Of a DNA stretch of 64,000 bases, positions 32,861 through 42,410 are shown one piece after another. Position 1 is the stretch's first letter. Each line of letters starts with the position of its first letter. This stretch comes from Mesorhizobium sp. ES1-1 (GTDB taxonomy: Bacteria; Pseudomonadota; Alphaproteobacteria; Rhizobiales; Rhizobiaceae). Under the pieces are notes generated by a model. The model was not told the origin of the DNA. It saw only the letters and a program-made list of their open reading frames with translations, and made no database searches. Made by a program: the position numbers and the translations under genes. Location of the stretch: NCBI RefSeq assembly GCF_020164785.1, contig NZ_JAIUGX010000001.1:310001-374000 (forward strand), in the 5' to 3' direction.

Positions 32861-34185
32861 CGGGGTCTCGCGTAAGCCAAATCTGCCAGCGCACCGCAAC
32901 AGACAACTGGAAGAAGAAAAAGGTAGCGCACGTCACACGCGATGCCGATCAGCGCGAAGCTGGCAGCGAAGGTAAGACCTGAGGCCAGCATCGCCAAGAC
33001 GACGATGTCTGTCTTAGCCCTCCTTTTGCGGATCAGGATTATTCCGGCAAGCGTCAGTGCCGCTAGCGCCCAAGCTCCGTTGACAAAGAGCGGGGTATCG
33101 AACCAGAGAGTGGAGTAGCGGTACAAGGCGGCATCCTGAGGCCGCAACTCTCGGTGGATCCCGAGTTCTGCCAATGTCGTATCGGGCCCGTCTACACCTA
33201 CCCATACGGGCAGGCAAAGTCGAACATCGGGCGGCGCAACCATCCATCGGAACACCGCCGCGCGATGCTCCAGCCAGGCGAGCGGGTTTTTGCGCACCAT
33301 CTGCCACCAGCGTTGCGTCACGCTCCCCGAGTCACGAAAATATCCCTCGAACTCCGCATTCTTCCCCATGGTATCGATGCGGCTGGGGTCGTAGTCGTGC
33401 CGAAAGGAAGCAACGATGCGCTCGGATTCCGGCGACGACGACGGGGTCGTTTCGAATGGTGGTGCACCCCGGACGATCATCCCTACAATGTCAAACCGGT
33501 GCAAGACTGTCAGTCCCCACGAAATCCCGCTACCGATCGGTCGGACGGCGGTCGCCTCGACCGAGACCTTGGCGGCGACAAAGATGCCGCTCGCCAACAA
33601 AGCCCAAGCCAGAGCGAAGGCAATGCGGGGGCCTCGGGAAGTATTGGTCGACTGAGCAAACGCAATCGAAATTGCAGCGAACAAACCCACAAAAAGCCCG
33701 TTCTGCCGAGTTGAGGCGGCCAAGCCGGCAAAGATCGAGGCCAAGGCAAGAAGACCGAGAGAAAAGAGGCGACGGTCGTCGTTGCGCCGCGCCAGCACGA
33801 GGGAGGCAAATGCGCTCAACGACAAGTTGGCGAAGAGCACGTCTTTCCAGATTACTCCCTGCGAGATCAAGACCAACGGGGTAGCGAGCAAGAAGAGCAG
33901 GAGCGATCCCGACAGCCAGTTTGCCCAACTTCGTTGATTGTCGCGGCCGGCCAGCGCCATCAATGGTAGATAGAATAGGGCAGACGCAAAGACGAGATAG
34001 AGTGCGGTGCCAGGAACGATGTGGTCGAAAATGCCGAGCAGTGCCGACATAAGTGGGGGGTGCGCTCCGGCATAGATACCGCTCCGGCCCTCCAGCAACT
34101 GAATAACCGAGTCAGTGGATAGTTGGCCTGGCGCATTGAGGGCGAGCGACACAAGCCATGTGAGAAGAATTAGGCAACGGAGCAT
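32806..34185 (-). CDS. Polytopic membrane protein (possible GT-C glycosyltransferase)
   Basis: A protein of 459 residues with roughly ten transmembrane helices and a short periplasmic loop starting TDSVIQLLEGRSGIYAGAHPP, reminiscent of GT-C enzymes with an acidic residue in the first loop. A second large loop lies at about 235-350. A family name cannot be assigned with certainty. ATG 34185 is chosen because the frame upstream (to 34293) overlaps a pseudogene and encodes its out-of-frame tail. It converges with the sulfotransferase gene, overlapping 55 bases. Confidence 0.65.
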   Translation of the reverse strand: MLRCLILLTWLVSLALNAPGQLSTDSVIQLLEGRSGIYAGAHPPLMSALLGIFDHIVPGTALYLVFASALFYLPLMALAGRDNQRSWANWLSGSLLLFLLATPLVLISQGVIWKDVLFANLSLSAFASLVLARRNDDRRLFSLGLLALASIFAGLAASTRQNGLFVGLFAAISIAFAQSTNTSRGPRIAFALAWALLASGIFVAAKVSVEATAVRPIGSGISWGLTVLHRFDIVGMIVRGAPPFETTPSSSPESERIVASFRHDYDPSRIDTMGKNAEFEGYFRDSGSVTQRWWQMVRKNPLAWLEHRAAVFRWMVAPPDVRLCLPVWVGVDGPDTTLAELGIHRELRPQDAALYRYSTLWFDTPLFVNGAWALAALTLAGIILIRKRRAKTDIVVLAMLASGLTFAASFALIGIACDVRYLFLLPVVCCGALADLAYARPRHSSVEMSLSPPSASVGQ

Positions 34186-34250
34186 TTTGTTTCCGCATCT
34201 CTCATCGATCGCAGCGGCACGCCATGGTCGGCGGCAGCCTGAGCCGGGAA

Positions 34251-34923
34251 TCAATTGTACCGCAAGATAAAGTGGAAAGGTGAAGATCCCCAATGGTGGG
34301 CGGCATCCGCCACGCGAATCTGAGCTGGAGCTCGATCACAATGGCATCGGGAAACAGAGCTGCAAATTCCTTGTGTATCCGTTTGAGTTGGTCATTATGG
34401 GCGACCCGCGGGGCGAAGCGGTCCGGCAGTTATCTGGTAGCGGTTGCATTTCGGCGGCCGTCATCGAAAGCTATTCGCAATCGCAGCAGGCCGGCCATCC
34501 ATAGCGACCATGCTTCGATCCAGAGTCGAGGGATGCCTCGCGCCCCACGGATTGCCGTGTCTGATATCATACCACTCTCGATCAATTCGAGACTTTCTGT
34601 CACCAGCACGTCCTCTTGGGCAAGAAGGTCGAAGCGCTCGTCTTTGAAATTGAGGACAAGGGTATCAGGCCTCGCTGCCGCCATCTGTTCAAGTGCCGTA
34701 TTGTCGAAGTCCGTCAGCAACAGCGCGCGCGTGTAGAAGTGGCAGGTGGGCGGCACAAGAGCCATTAGCGGATCGAGGCTATTGAAGCGACCATCGGCAA
34801 GGACGCGCTCGCCAGTGAGGTTCTTCCTATGAAAAGCTCGGGTCGGCTCGTGGGGAGATCAAGAACCCACCAGACATCGCGGGGCACGCAACTACCGAGC
34901 ACGGCTATTCTCTGCTTGGCCAT
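34251..34923 (-). pseudogene. DUF6270-like gene broken by two frameshifts and a stop
   Basis: Three reading frames together reconstruct one protein of about 224 residues. Frame A starts at ATG 34923 (MAKQRIAVLGSCVPRDVW, then FIGRTSLASASL) and runs into TAA at 34764-34766. Frame B carries GRFNSLDPLMALVPP through LVLNFKDERFDLL, is stopped by TAA at 34430-34432, and continues as LPDRFAPRVAHNDQLKRIH. Frame C carries IRVADAAHHWGSSPFHFIL and ends at TGA 34251. GSCVxRD at the start, DERFDLL in the middle and HxWG-PFH at the end are the layout I associate with DUF6270 proteins of glycan loci. Each shift is consistent with a 1-base deletion. It follows the GT8-like gene directly. Sequencing error is unlikely for three lesions but cannot be excluded. 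Confidence 0.75.
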
Positions 34924-35952
34924 CTACGTCGATCCGACCTGTTCGGCAAACTGGCGGGATGTTAGCGCAAATGGATCCGGGATAGCCGCATGTAGCGATG
35001 CCTTTTTGCGCCAGAGCAGCCGGTCGCCTCGTAAGATCGGCACCCCGTCCGCATAACGGCCATAGACCCACCATCCTGGAGGCAATCCGGTCGGAGCGCT
35101 GGTCGCGAGCGCGTTGGCATACCAGGCCATGATTTCGTCCAAGACGCTATTCGAGACGCTGTGACGTTCGAGCATGAGACGACCGACATCAGCGAATTTT
35201 GTGAAGTGAAAGAACCGCAGCGGCGCCCCATCTGCGCGAATGACACCATCACGGTCGATGCTTAGCGGTCGATGCTCCACATTCCAGCTGGCTACATTGC
35301 AACCGGGATCACGCAGGATGCACGTACTGGGGAAGAAGACCGGAACGTGGTCGCACCAACGCTGGTCGGTAAAGAGCCCCGAGGCGATGTCATCGATGCA
35401 GTGCGCATAAAGGCGGTCCGCCCACCAGCGCGCGAAACGACGTCCCTCCGTACGACCCGAAACGCCGATAAAGCCGAGGTTATAAATGCCGTGCTTAAGT
35501 GCGCCGATCTCGTTGTCCAAGACACCTGCTGCGGTCACTTCGGGTACGAGGAGATGCGGTGTCAGTAGAAGATCCGACCCATCAAGTCTCTCGGCCACCT
35601 CGGTCAACGGCGCAAACACAGCAATATCTGGATCGAGATAAAGCACCCGTTCTACGCCTTGATCCAGAATATGCTGAAGCATGGCGCCTTTGACGGCAGT
35701 GCAAGCCTCTACGACATCATGTTCAAACAACCACGCGCGCAAGTGGGGTATGTCTAACGCCTCGGCGGTGACCACGTGGTCGAACACACCCTCAATGACA
35801 TGCATAGAAAAGTCAGATGGCGGAAGGTCGACGAGGCACAGCCACAACACCCAGTCGGGATGATGCCGACGCAGACTGCGAGCGAGTACGAGAGCCCTGT
35901 CTGCATAGGCGAGCGACGCCGATGTGAAGCAATGAACGCGGATTTCAGCCAT
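34924..35952 (-). CDS. Glycosyltransferase, GT8-like
   Basis: A protein of 342 residues: N-terminal VHCFTSASLAYADRALVLA, a metal-binding DxD in VLYLDPDIAVFAPL, then KHGIYNLGFIGVS and DQRWCDHVPVFF, the pattern of GT8-related transferases that work on surface polysaccharides. Its start overlaps the end of the RgpF/GT4 gene by 8 bases, and the pseudogene starts immediately after its stop. The sugar transferred is unknown. Confidence 0.78.
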   Translation of the reverse strand: MAEIRVHCFTSASLAYADRALVLARSLRRHHPDWVLWLCLVDLPPSDFSMHVIEGVFDHVVTAEALDIPHLRAWLFEHDVVEACTAVKGAMLQHILDQGVERVLYLDPDIAVFAPLTEVAERLDGSDLLLTPHLLVPEVTAAGVLDNEIGALKHGIYNLGFIGVSGRTEGRRFARWWADRLYAHCIDDIASGLFTDQRWCDHVPVFFPSTCILRDPGCNVASWNVEHRPLSIDRDGVIRADGAPLRFFHFTKFADVGRLMLERHSVSNSVLDEIMAWYANALATSAPTGLPPGWWVYGRYADGVPILRGDRLLWRKKASLHAAIPDPFALTSRQFAEQVGST

Positions 35953-38509
35953 TGCCCCTCAGGCTCCGCCTACGCGTCTCGGCGCTCGTTGAAAGCAACC
36001 ATTCGGCGCTGGCGCCACCTAGCGTAAAGAGATGGCGCAGACGGGTCGCGCCAGCAAGAAGGTCGAACAGTTCACCGGTTTCGAACAGGTTTTGCAGTTC
36101 ACCTTCGGTATGGACTGCATGTCCCTGCTTCGGTGCGTTTTTGCGTATCGCCTGCCAGATATTGCCAGAGTCGGGACGCGTCAGAACAAAAGCGCCGCCG
36201 GCGATCGCTTCGTGTGTTGTGAAGGAAAAGGTCTCGAAGCAGAGCGACCAGTTGACGACGATATCGATCTCCTCGACGACGACCGCCTCCACCATCGCCG
36301 CCTGCCTGCCGGGGCCAACCTCGACCAATACGTGACGAACGGGGGCTGTTATAGGCAGCCCCTCATCGGCCCCCAACTGCAGAAACTCGTAGCGCCCATC
36401 TTCTATGAAACGGTCTGCAAGATCTGCGAAGACCTGCCAGCCCTTATGAAAGGTTCGTGTCCCTAGATGCGCGATACGAAGCCTCTTGCGCGTCGGTCGA
36501 GTTATTGGTGGCGCCGGCAATGGAACGATTGATGCCGGTGCAATGACCGCGGAAAACTCCACGTTCGCCTTCATACGGCGTTTCCAGAAATCAAGAGCGA
36601 CCTCGGATGGAGCAATTACGGTCGGCGACACAGATCCGAAGAATTTTTCGAGACGCGCCAAGTGCAGAGGTCTGTTTTCGCCGTGTGCGCAAATCATGCA
36701 TGAGGCAGAGGCTACCTCGGGACCTCCGCAGAAAGCTATATCGTTACGCAGGAGAGCGGAACTATCGCATAGGCTTCCAAAGTCGTGAAGCCAGAACAGG
36801 AGCTGCGGGGATTTCGAGGCTTCGTGAATGGCTTGAACGTACTCTGGAGCCAAGCCAGAGAAATGATGAACAATGATCGTTAGAAACGCGTTCTGCTGGC
36901 CGAGGATCTTGGAGACTTCGAAAATCACGTCAATCGACGCTAATCCGAGAAACACTCCGTCGAGCCGTACTGCCAAAGTCGTCAGCGACCGATACTCTGC
37001 CAACAGAGACATTGGGTTCGCAGGTGAGAGATGCAGATATCCGATCCCATGCTCTGCAAAAGCGAGTTGTTCTGCATGGATTACATTCTGTACCCCGCCA
37101 CAATTTGACGCGTAATCATCATGACTGAAGCTGAGAACGAGTGGACTTCGGGCAATTCGGTTCAATACGGCATCAGCCGTGACAGTCGATTCCTCCATTG
37201 AATGTAGAGCGGACTCGTTCGTCCGTGCCCAAGCAGATGCCAAAGTATAACGCCACGGTGGTGGGGCGATTTCCCGTTCCGCAGGTTTCTCGCTGGCCGG
37301 CGTCCGGGCAAGTAGGATGGACGCTTTCCCACTCTTTGGCCGCGGCACACGAAGCGGCCTCTCGTAGGCAGCGAGATGCTCCTCGATAACTTGGATCGAG
37401 GTTGGCGATCCATGTGGGATGAGTGCACGCCAATTTACCGCTTGGGGAATACGCTGGGGGTTGAGCAGAACCAGCTCTCTTTTAACAAACGGAAAGCCAC
37501 TGCGCTGGACCAAAATGCCCGCGAAATAGTGCGTTGGATTGAGCGGAAGGTCGAGCAATTGTCGACGTAAGGCTAACTGCCAGCCTATGCCCGTAGGCGG
37601 AGCTCTGTTGCCCGGCAAGGCAGCAAACAAAGCGGCGACATCCTCTTCGGACTCAAGCAGCTTATTCTCTATTTCTTCATAACCCCATAGCGCCGCCACT
37701 CTGTGGCCCAGCGCCCGCATATGCACGCTCAGTGCAATTTCGAAGCGCTTAATCACATGCCACTTCGTGATACTGAGCGGCGTGGTCCGCAGAAACGATA
37801 CAGTGTCGGCCACAGCTGCACGGCCGCGCGCCAAAAGAAAATACGACTGAAGATGCGGCTCGTATTCGATGCTGTCGGTCATGCCGAACAGCCCTTCTCC
37901 GCCCGCACGCATTTTTGCTAACGTCTGGTCGAGGGGGCAAAGCGGGCCGAGAACGGAATCATTTACGAGCAATAACTCAGTGGCCTGATCGGCGATCTCG
38001 GGGACGAGGCTCAGCGCATCGACCCAACTGCCAAAATCGAGGCCGAAATTGCGCCGATGAATGGCAGTCTCCACAATGTCTTCAATAACTTCGAAATCGG
38101 TATCGTCAAACGTCGGCGAAGCAGACACGAAGACGATTCTAAATCCTAGCCGGCGATACTCACGCAGCTGGCCTACGACCATTTCGCTAATCCCCGAATA
38201 GCGGGAGAAGTGAGCATAGAGGGCCACCGAACCGCCGTCGCAGTGAGTTGCCCCGTGGAAGACGCGCCGGCATCTGCCTCTTGCCCCGGAACGTCGTTCA
38301 TTGACGTCGATCAATGCCAGCTTCCAGGCCTCCACCTTGCGCGAGAACCGCAACGCAGCCTTTTCAAACGAAGAGAACAGTCGTCTCAGGCGTTTTTTCC
38401 GCCCTTGAGGACGCCTGAGACGAAACGGCCGATCACCTACGTCAGTTAGGGTAAGGGGCCATTCCGCCGCGTTTTCGTTCTCATTCTGGGGGTTGCCGAT
38501 TTCGTTCAT
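35945..38509 (-). CDS. Fused RgpF-type and GT4-type glycosyltransferase
   Basis: A protein of 854 residues in two parts. Residues about 90-390 resemble the rhamnan synthesis F (RgpF) domain: VALYAHFSRYSGISEMV, RRNFGLDFGSWVDAL, LLLVNDSVLGPL. From about 440 a GT4-like GT-B fold follows: SFSHDDYASNCGGVQNVIH (acceptor half), RLRIAHLGTRTFHKGW (hinge) and SFTTHEAIAGGAFVLT, the E-x7-E-like sugar-nucleotide site. No membrane span. The start is ATG 38509; a TTG at 38512 precedes it. It probably extends a rhamnose-like surface polysaccharide in the cytoplasm. It is first in an operon with the GT8-like gene. Confidence 0.83.
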   Translation of the reverse strand: MNEIGNPQNENENAAEWPLTLTDVGDRPFRLRRPQGRKKRLRRLFSSFEKAALRFSRKVEAWKLALIDVNERRSGARGRCRRVFHGATHCDGGSVALYAHFSRYSGISEMVVGQLREYRRLGFRIVFVSASPTFDDTDFEVIEDIVETAIHRRNFGLDFGSWVDALSLVPEIADQATELLLVNDSVLGPLCPLDQTLAKMRAGGEGLFGMTDSIEYEPHLQSYFLLARGRAAVADTVSFLRTTPLSITKWHVIKRFEIALSVHMRALGHRVAALWGYEEIENKLLESEEDVAALFAALPGNRAPPTGIGWQLALRRQLLDLPLNPTHYFAGILVQRSGFPFVKRELVLLNPQRIPQAVNWRALIPHGSPTSIQVIEEHLAAYERPLRVPRPKSGKASILLARTPASEKPAEREIAPPPWRYTLASAWARTNESALHSMEESTVTADAVLNRIARSPLVLSFSHDDYASNCGGVQNVIHAEQLAFAEHGIGYLHLSPANPMSLLAEYRSLTTLAVRLDGVFLGLASIDVIFEVSKILGQQNAFLTIIVHHFSGLAPEYVQAIHEASKSPQLLFWLHDFGSLCDSSALLRNDIAFCGGPEVASASCMICAHGENRPLHLARLEKFFGSVSPTVIAPSEVALDFWKRRMKANVEFSAVIAPASIVPLPAPPITRPTRKRLRIAHLGTRTFHKGWQVFADLADRFIEDGRYEFLQLGADEGLPITAPVRHVLVEVGPGRQAAMVEAVVVEEIDIVVNWSLCFETFSFTTHEAIAGGAFVLTRPDSGNIWQAIRKNAPKQGHAVHTEGELQNLFETGELFDLLAGATRLRHLFTLGGASAEWLLSTSAETRRRSLRGNG

Positions 38510-38866
38510 CAATCTCGACCAAGATGCTTTGTGACACCAACGCCTATGCGTCTGGCACGGATTTCAGTCCGCCAACAAAATTCCAGTACAGGTATGACGG
38601 GTTTGGAGGCAACCACTACGAGCAGCTAAATCTCGCTGCGGGCAAAGCCGTGATAGGCAATGGGGAGGTACTCCGTCGGGGACTCGAGTTGGTGAGCATC
38701 GCAGACCGACAGAGACTACATTGAAAAGGCACCCACGCGTTGTGCGACTATTGTCCATCGAAAATTGTCAAACAGCATTGGAACAGGACCCCGATAGGGC
38801 GCTATAGATCCTGTTTTCTAAGCGTCAGTGTTGATTTCCATTTAGATGTGACCGTTTAGGCGTGGC

Positions 38867-39064
38867 TTATTCCATCGGGAATTGACCCATGTTTTTCACT
38901 GTCTCTCGCCATGTGCGTGGGGACCTGAAGTGATCGACATGTGGCCTGCTGCCGGTTCTGTGGACGGTCAGGCAAGCTAATCCCACCTTCCGCTCGAATT
39001 CGGCCGGGCTAACGTGGCCTATGGTCGAGTGCCTGCGCATGGTGTGGTAGAACCTCTCGATTGC
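38867..39064 (-). pseudogene. IS3-type transposase C-terminal remnant
   Basis: About 65 codons encode AIERFYHTMRRHSTIGHVSP followed by AEFERKVGLA, the end of the integrase core of IS3-family OrfB proteins (the consensus there is ERFYNxxRRHSxxGYxSPxEFE). The preceding part of the frame (to 39100) does not match. The rest of the element, including the catalytic DDE, is missing. Confidence 0.75.
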
Positions 39065-39274
39065 GCCCGATGGCTGCACCGCAAGCGTACATACCGTCAC
39101 GATCGCTTATCTGTATAATTTCTTCTGGGACTTCAGCGCCTTAATGGCTGTGTCAGCAAGCATGAGGGCCTCCAAACCGTCTCGAAAACCGGGGGAGGCT
39201 CTGATTATACGTCAGGCGAAAACAGGCGATGCTGGAAGCACGATTTCCGGAATCAGCCTGTTAACATCGATAAA

Positions 39275-39310
39275 TATACCGTCATCAGCTCTCTAATTCT
39301 TGACGGTATA
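39275..39310. repeat. 10-bp perfect inverted repeat downstream of guaA
   Basis: TATACCGTCA (39275-39284) and TGACGGTATA (39301-39310), spacer 16 bases. It lies 109 bases beyond the guaA stop. The stem is moderately AT-rich and no long T-run follows, so a terminator is possible but weak; a protein-binding site or element end is an alternative. Confidence 0.4.
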
Positions 39311-39418
39311 GAGAATTTCGCAATGATAGATGGTGATAGATGACGCGCAAGTTATCCCGTCAATTCAATGCCTTATGTCATACTTTAGCGTAGAAACGGA
39401 TACTGCCGAGGGCCAAAA

Positions 39419-40981
39419 TCATTCCCACTCGATCGTGCCAGGGGGCTTCGAGGTGACGTCGTAGACAACGCGGTTGATGCCGCGGACCTCGTTTATGATG
39501 CGCGTGGCGGCGGCGCCCAGGAAGGCCATGTCGTAGTGATAGAAATCGGCCGTCATGCCATCGACCGACGTGACGGCGCGTAGCGCGCAGACGAACTCAT
39601 AGGTGCGTCCGTCGCCCATCACGCCGACGGTCTGTACCGGCAACAGCACGGCGAAAGCCTGCCAGATGGCGTCGTACAGCCCCGCCTTGCGGATCTCGTC
39701 GAGATAGATGGCGTCCGCCTCGCGCAGGATGTCGAGCTTTTCGCGGGTGATGCCGCCGGGGCAGCGTATGGCAAGGCCAGGGCCTGGAAACGGATGGCGG
39801 CCGATGAAGCTTTCGGGCAGGCCGAGTTCCTTGCCGAGCGCCCTCACCTCGTCCTTGAACAGTTCGCGCAGCGGCTCGACCAGTTGCATGTTCATGCGCT
39901 CCGGCAGGCCGCCGACATTGTGGTGCGACTTGATGGTCACCGACGGGCCGCCGGTGAAGGAGACGCTCTCGATGACATCGGGATAGAGCGTGCCCTGCGC
40001 CAGGAATTCGGCGCCGCCAAGTTTCCTGGCCTCCTCCTCGAACACTTCGATGAACAGCCGGCCGATGGTCTTGCGCTTTTTCTCGGGGTCGGATTCACCC
40101 TCGAGGGCGCCGATGAAACGGTCCGACGCGTTGACCAGGATGAGAGGCAGATTGTAGTGCTCGCGGAACATCGCCACGACACCCGCGGCCTCGTCCTTAC
40201 GCATCAGGCCGTGGTCGACAAGGATGCAGGTGAGCTGGTCACCGACCGCTTCATGGATCAACAGCGCGGCGACCGACGAGTCCACCCCGCCCGACAGCGC
40301 GCAGATGACCTTGCCCTTGCCGACCTGCTTGCGGATGGCCTCGACCGCGTGCTCGCGGTAGGCGCGCATCGTCCAGTCGCCCTCGATGCCGGCGATGTTG
40401 TGGACGAAATTCCGCAGCAGCCTGGCGCCATCCGGCGTATGCACCACCTCGGGATGGAACATGATGCCGTACATCCGGCGTTCCACATTGCCGAAAATGG
40501 CGAAAGGGGAGCTTTCTGACTTGCCGAAGACCTCGAAGCCCGGCGGCAAGGCGATCACGCGATCGCCATGGCTCATCCACACCTGATGCCGCTGGCCGGT
40601 CGCCCAAAGGCCATCGAACAGCGGGTTGTCCTTTTCGATCTCGACGAAGGCGCGGCCGAATTCGCGATGGTTGGAGCTTTCGGCAATGCCCCCCATCTGC
40701 ACGCACATGGCCATCTGTCCGTAGCAGATGCCGAGCACCGGGACGCCCGCGTCGAAAACGACCTGAGGTGCGCGCGGGCTGCCTATGTCGGACGTCGAGG
40801 CCGGCCCGCCGGACAGGATCACTGCTTTCGGATTGATGCGTTTGAACGCCGCTTCGGCCGACTGGAACGGCACGATCTCGGAAAACACACCCGCCTCGCG
40901 AATGCGCCGGGCGATAAGCTGCGTGAACTGACTGCCGAAATCGACGATGAGGACGGTATCGGGATGATTGGCTGATTTCAT
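39419..40981 (-). CDS. guaA: GMP synthase (glutamine-hydrolysing)
   Basis: A protein of 520 residues with full GuaA architecture: class I glutamine amidotransferase (Cys86 in GICYGQM, His/Glu in MFHPEV), N-type ATP pyrophosphatase P-loop [12 protein letters not shown], and the C-terminal dimerisation domain ending KPPGTIEWE. It converts XMP, ATP and glutamine to GMP. Length and ends are standard. Its 3' end borders the accessory island; the gene itself is intact. Confidence 0.98.
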   Translation of the reverse strand: MKSANHPDTVLIVDFGSQFTQLIARRIREAGVFSEIVPFQSAEAAFKRINPKAVILSGGPASTSDIGSPRAPQVVFDAGVPVLGICYGQMAMCVQMGGIAESSNHREFGRAFVEIEKDNPLFDGLWATGQRHQVWMSHGDRVIALPPGFEVFGKSESSPFAIFGNVERRMYGIMFHPEVVHTPDGARLLRNFVHNIAGIEGDWTMRAYREHAVEAIRKQVGKGKVICALSGGVDSSVAALLIHEAVGDQLTCILVDHGLMRKDEAAGVVAMFREHYNLPLILVNASDRFIGALEGESDPEKKRKTIGRLFIEVFEEEARKLGGAEFLAQGTLYPDVIESVSFTGGPSVTIKSHHNVGGLPERMNMQLVEPLRELFKDEVRALGKELGLPESFIGRHPFPGPGLAIRCPGGITREKLDILREADAIYLDEIRKAGLYDAIWQAFAVLLPVQTVGVMGDGRTYEFVCALRAVTSVDGMTADFYHYDMAFLGAAATRIINEVRGINRVVYDVTSKPPGTIEWE

Positions 40982-41027
40982 GGCGAGCGTTTAGAGAAAG
41001 AAATGAGTCTGTGCAATGGGTTAGGGC

Positions 41028-41696
41028 TCAGGCCGGCGTCGGTTCTTTTTGGGCCGAATCCGACCGAAGCAGCCCCGACGCAATCGCCTGTTCGAGGTGC
41101 ACGACGGCATCCGCCAGCTTCTCGTCGATGACATGCAGATATTCCGTCCAGTCGCCGACGTGCCTGAGATCCGCGGCGCCATCCGAAATGCCGCGCAGCC
41201 CTATCAGGGGAATGTCGAACAATTGGCACGCGCGCAGGCAGGCGAAGGTCTCCATGTCGACCATGTCGGCGGCGATAGCGTCATAGGCGGCACCCGTTAT
41301 GATCCCTCCGCCGCTCGACAGTGTCGCTTCCCTCAAAACGGGTATCCTGAGCGGAAGGGGCACCGTCACCGGCAGGTCGAGAAAGGGCGTCGCGCCTTTC
41401 TCGAAGCCCAGCGGCGAAGCGTCGATGTCGCGGTAGCTCACCGAGACGGCCTGGTAGATTTCCGTCTGCTCCAATGTGCGGCTCCCGGCCGAGCCCAGTG
41501 AGACGACAAGGTCGGGCAAAGCCTTCTCGGTTTTCAGCCAGGACAGCTCGGCGCCCAGCCGGACACCGGCTTCGACCGGACCGACGCCCGTCATCAAGGG
41601 CGTGAACAGACGCTGCAGATGCGGGCCGTATTCGGCCTGCGCCGCCATGACGAAGAGGACGTCCTTGCCGCCTATTCGTGACACTTTCCCGGTCAT
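41028..41696 (-). CDS. 5'-methylthioadenosine/S-adenosylhomocysteine nucleosidase
   Basis: A protein of 222 residues of the PNP/UDP phosphorylase superfamily: VMAAQAEYGPHL, the LVVSLGSAGS turn, DMETFACLRAC (the substrate-binding Met-Glu) and GISDGAADL with the catalytic Asp. It cleaves MTA or SAH in methionine recycling. It lies 46 bases upstream of guaA on the same strand, so the two may be co-transcribed. The relatives are short and divergent, so another nucleosidase activity is possible. Confidence 0.8.
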   Translation of the reverse strand: MTGKVSRIGGKDVLFVMAAQAEYGPHLQRLFTPLMTGVGPVEAGVRLGAELSWLKTEKALPDLVVSLGSAGSRTLEQTEIYQAVSVSYRDIDASPLGFEKGATPFLDLPVTVPLPLRIPVLREATLSSGGGIITGAAYDAIAADMVDMETFACLRACQLFDIPLIGLRGISDGAADLRHVGDWTEYLHVIDEKLADAVVHLEQAIASGLLRSDSAQKEPTPA

Positions 41697-41853
41697 GACT
41701 AGCTCTTCCCCGCTTACACTAGATTGTTGATACCGGCACGGTGATACCGCCCCGCCGGGGGCCCGCTGCCTGCGGCAGCTGCCGGCCCTTCGCTATGGCT
41801 CCGGGCGTTCGTCGCTCGAAAAGCCCATTTTCGTCCGCTGCGCGGACCGCTCC

Positions 41854-42321
41854 TCACCCCTCGATCCCATCGCGGCCTGTTATGGTCATCATCGTCCCGG
41901 TCATCGTGGCTATGAGCTTGGCCTCGCCGTCGGCGGCGAAGGCATAGGCCTGTCCGTCGGCGACGATAATCGTACGGCCGGGCTTGGTCACCGAACCCCG
42001 GAACAGGAATCGCTCGCCCCGGCCCGGCGCCAGGAGATTGACCTTGAACTCGATGGTCAGCACGCCGGAATTTTCCGGCATCAGCGAGAAGGCGGCGTAA
42101 CCGCAGGCCGAGTCGAGAGCCATCGAAATGACGCCGGCATGCAGGAAGCCATGCTGCTGGGTCAGGGCCGCGGAATAGGGCATCTCGATCTCGATGATGC
42201 CGGGGGTCACCAGAGTCAGTTCGGCGCTGATCGTGGCCATCGCCTGCTGGCGCGCGAAGGAGGACCTGACGCGGTCTTCATAGTCCCGGGCGGGAACGAT
42301 CTTCGCTGCTGCCATGGCCAT
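41854..42321 (-). CDS. PaaI-type hotdog-fold thioesterase
   Basis: A protein of 155 residues with the hotdog-fold element QQHGFLHAGVISMALDSACGYAA (His-Gly and a downstream Asp, as in PaaI/4-hydroxybenzoyl-CoA thioesterases) and TIEFKVNLLAPGRGE. It would hydrolyse an acyl-CoA; the substrate is unknown. The start ATG 42321 is preferred because AAGGGA lies just upstream; 42315 is possible. The open frame further upstream is spurious. Confidence 0.82.
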   Translation of the reverse strand: MAMAAAKIVPARDYEDRVRSSFARQQAMATISAELTLVTPGIIEIEMPYSAALTQQHGFLHAGVISMALDSACGYAAFSLMPENSGVLTIEFKVNLLAPGRGERFLFRGSVTKPGRTIIVADGQAYAFAADGEAKLIATMTGTMMTITGRDGIEG

Positions 42322-42410
42322 TGCTTCCCTTAACGCGCACAAACTTATCGCAGAGCCACCGTCGCCAGGCAATGCTTTTGCTGCACTGCAACAAGACGAT
42401 GTCGCTAACG

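Larger units (their letters stand above)
38510..39418. other. 909-bp AT-rich junction between glycan island and guaA
   Basis: Contains no intact gene. It holds a transposase remnant (38867-39064), an inverted repeat (39275-39310) and otherwise short, frame-broken sequence, visibly richer in A/T than guaA. The position at the 3' end of guaA, a known insertion site for integrative elements, suggests the worn edge of a former island. No integrase gene was seen. Confidence 0.6.

Noticed and set aside
34186..34293. N-terminal extension of the membrane protein (start TTG 34293)
   Set aside because: These codons overlap the end of the DUF6270-like pseudogene, out of frame with it; the hydrophobic protein starts naturally at ATG 34185.
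41697..41853. GC-rich gap between mtn and the thioesterase with a small palindrome (GCTGCC-TGC-GGCAGC, 41765-41779)
   Set aside because: A 6-bp stem in GC-rich DNA is expected by chance, and no T-run, repeat partner or gene was found.
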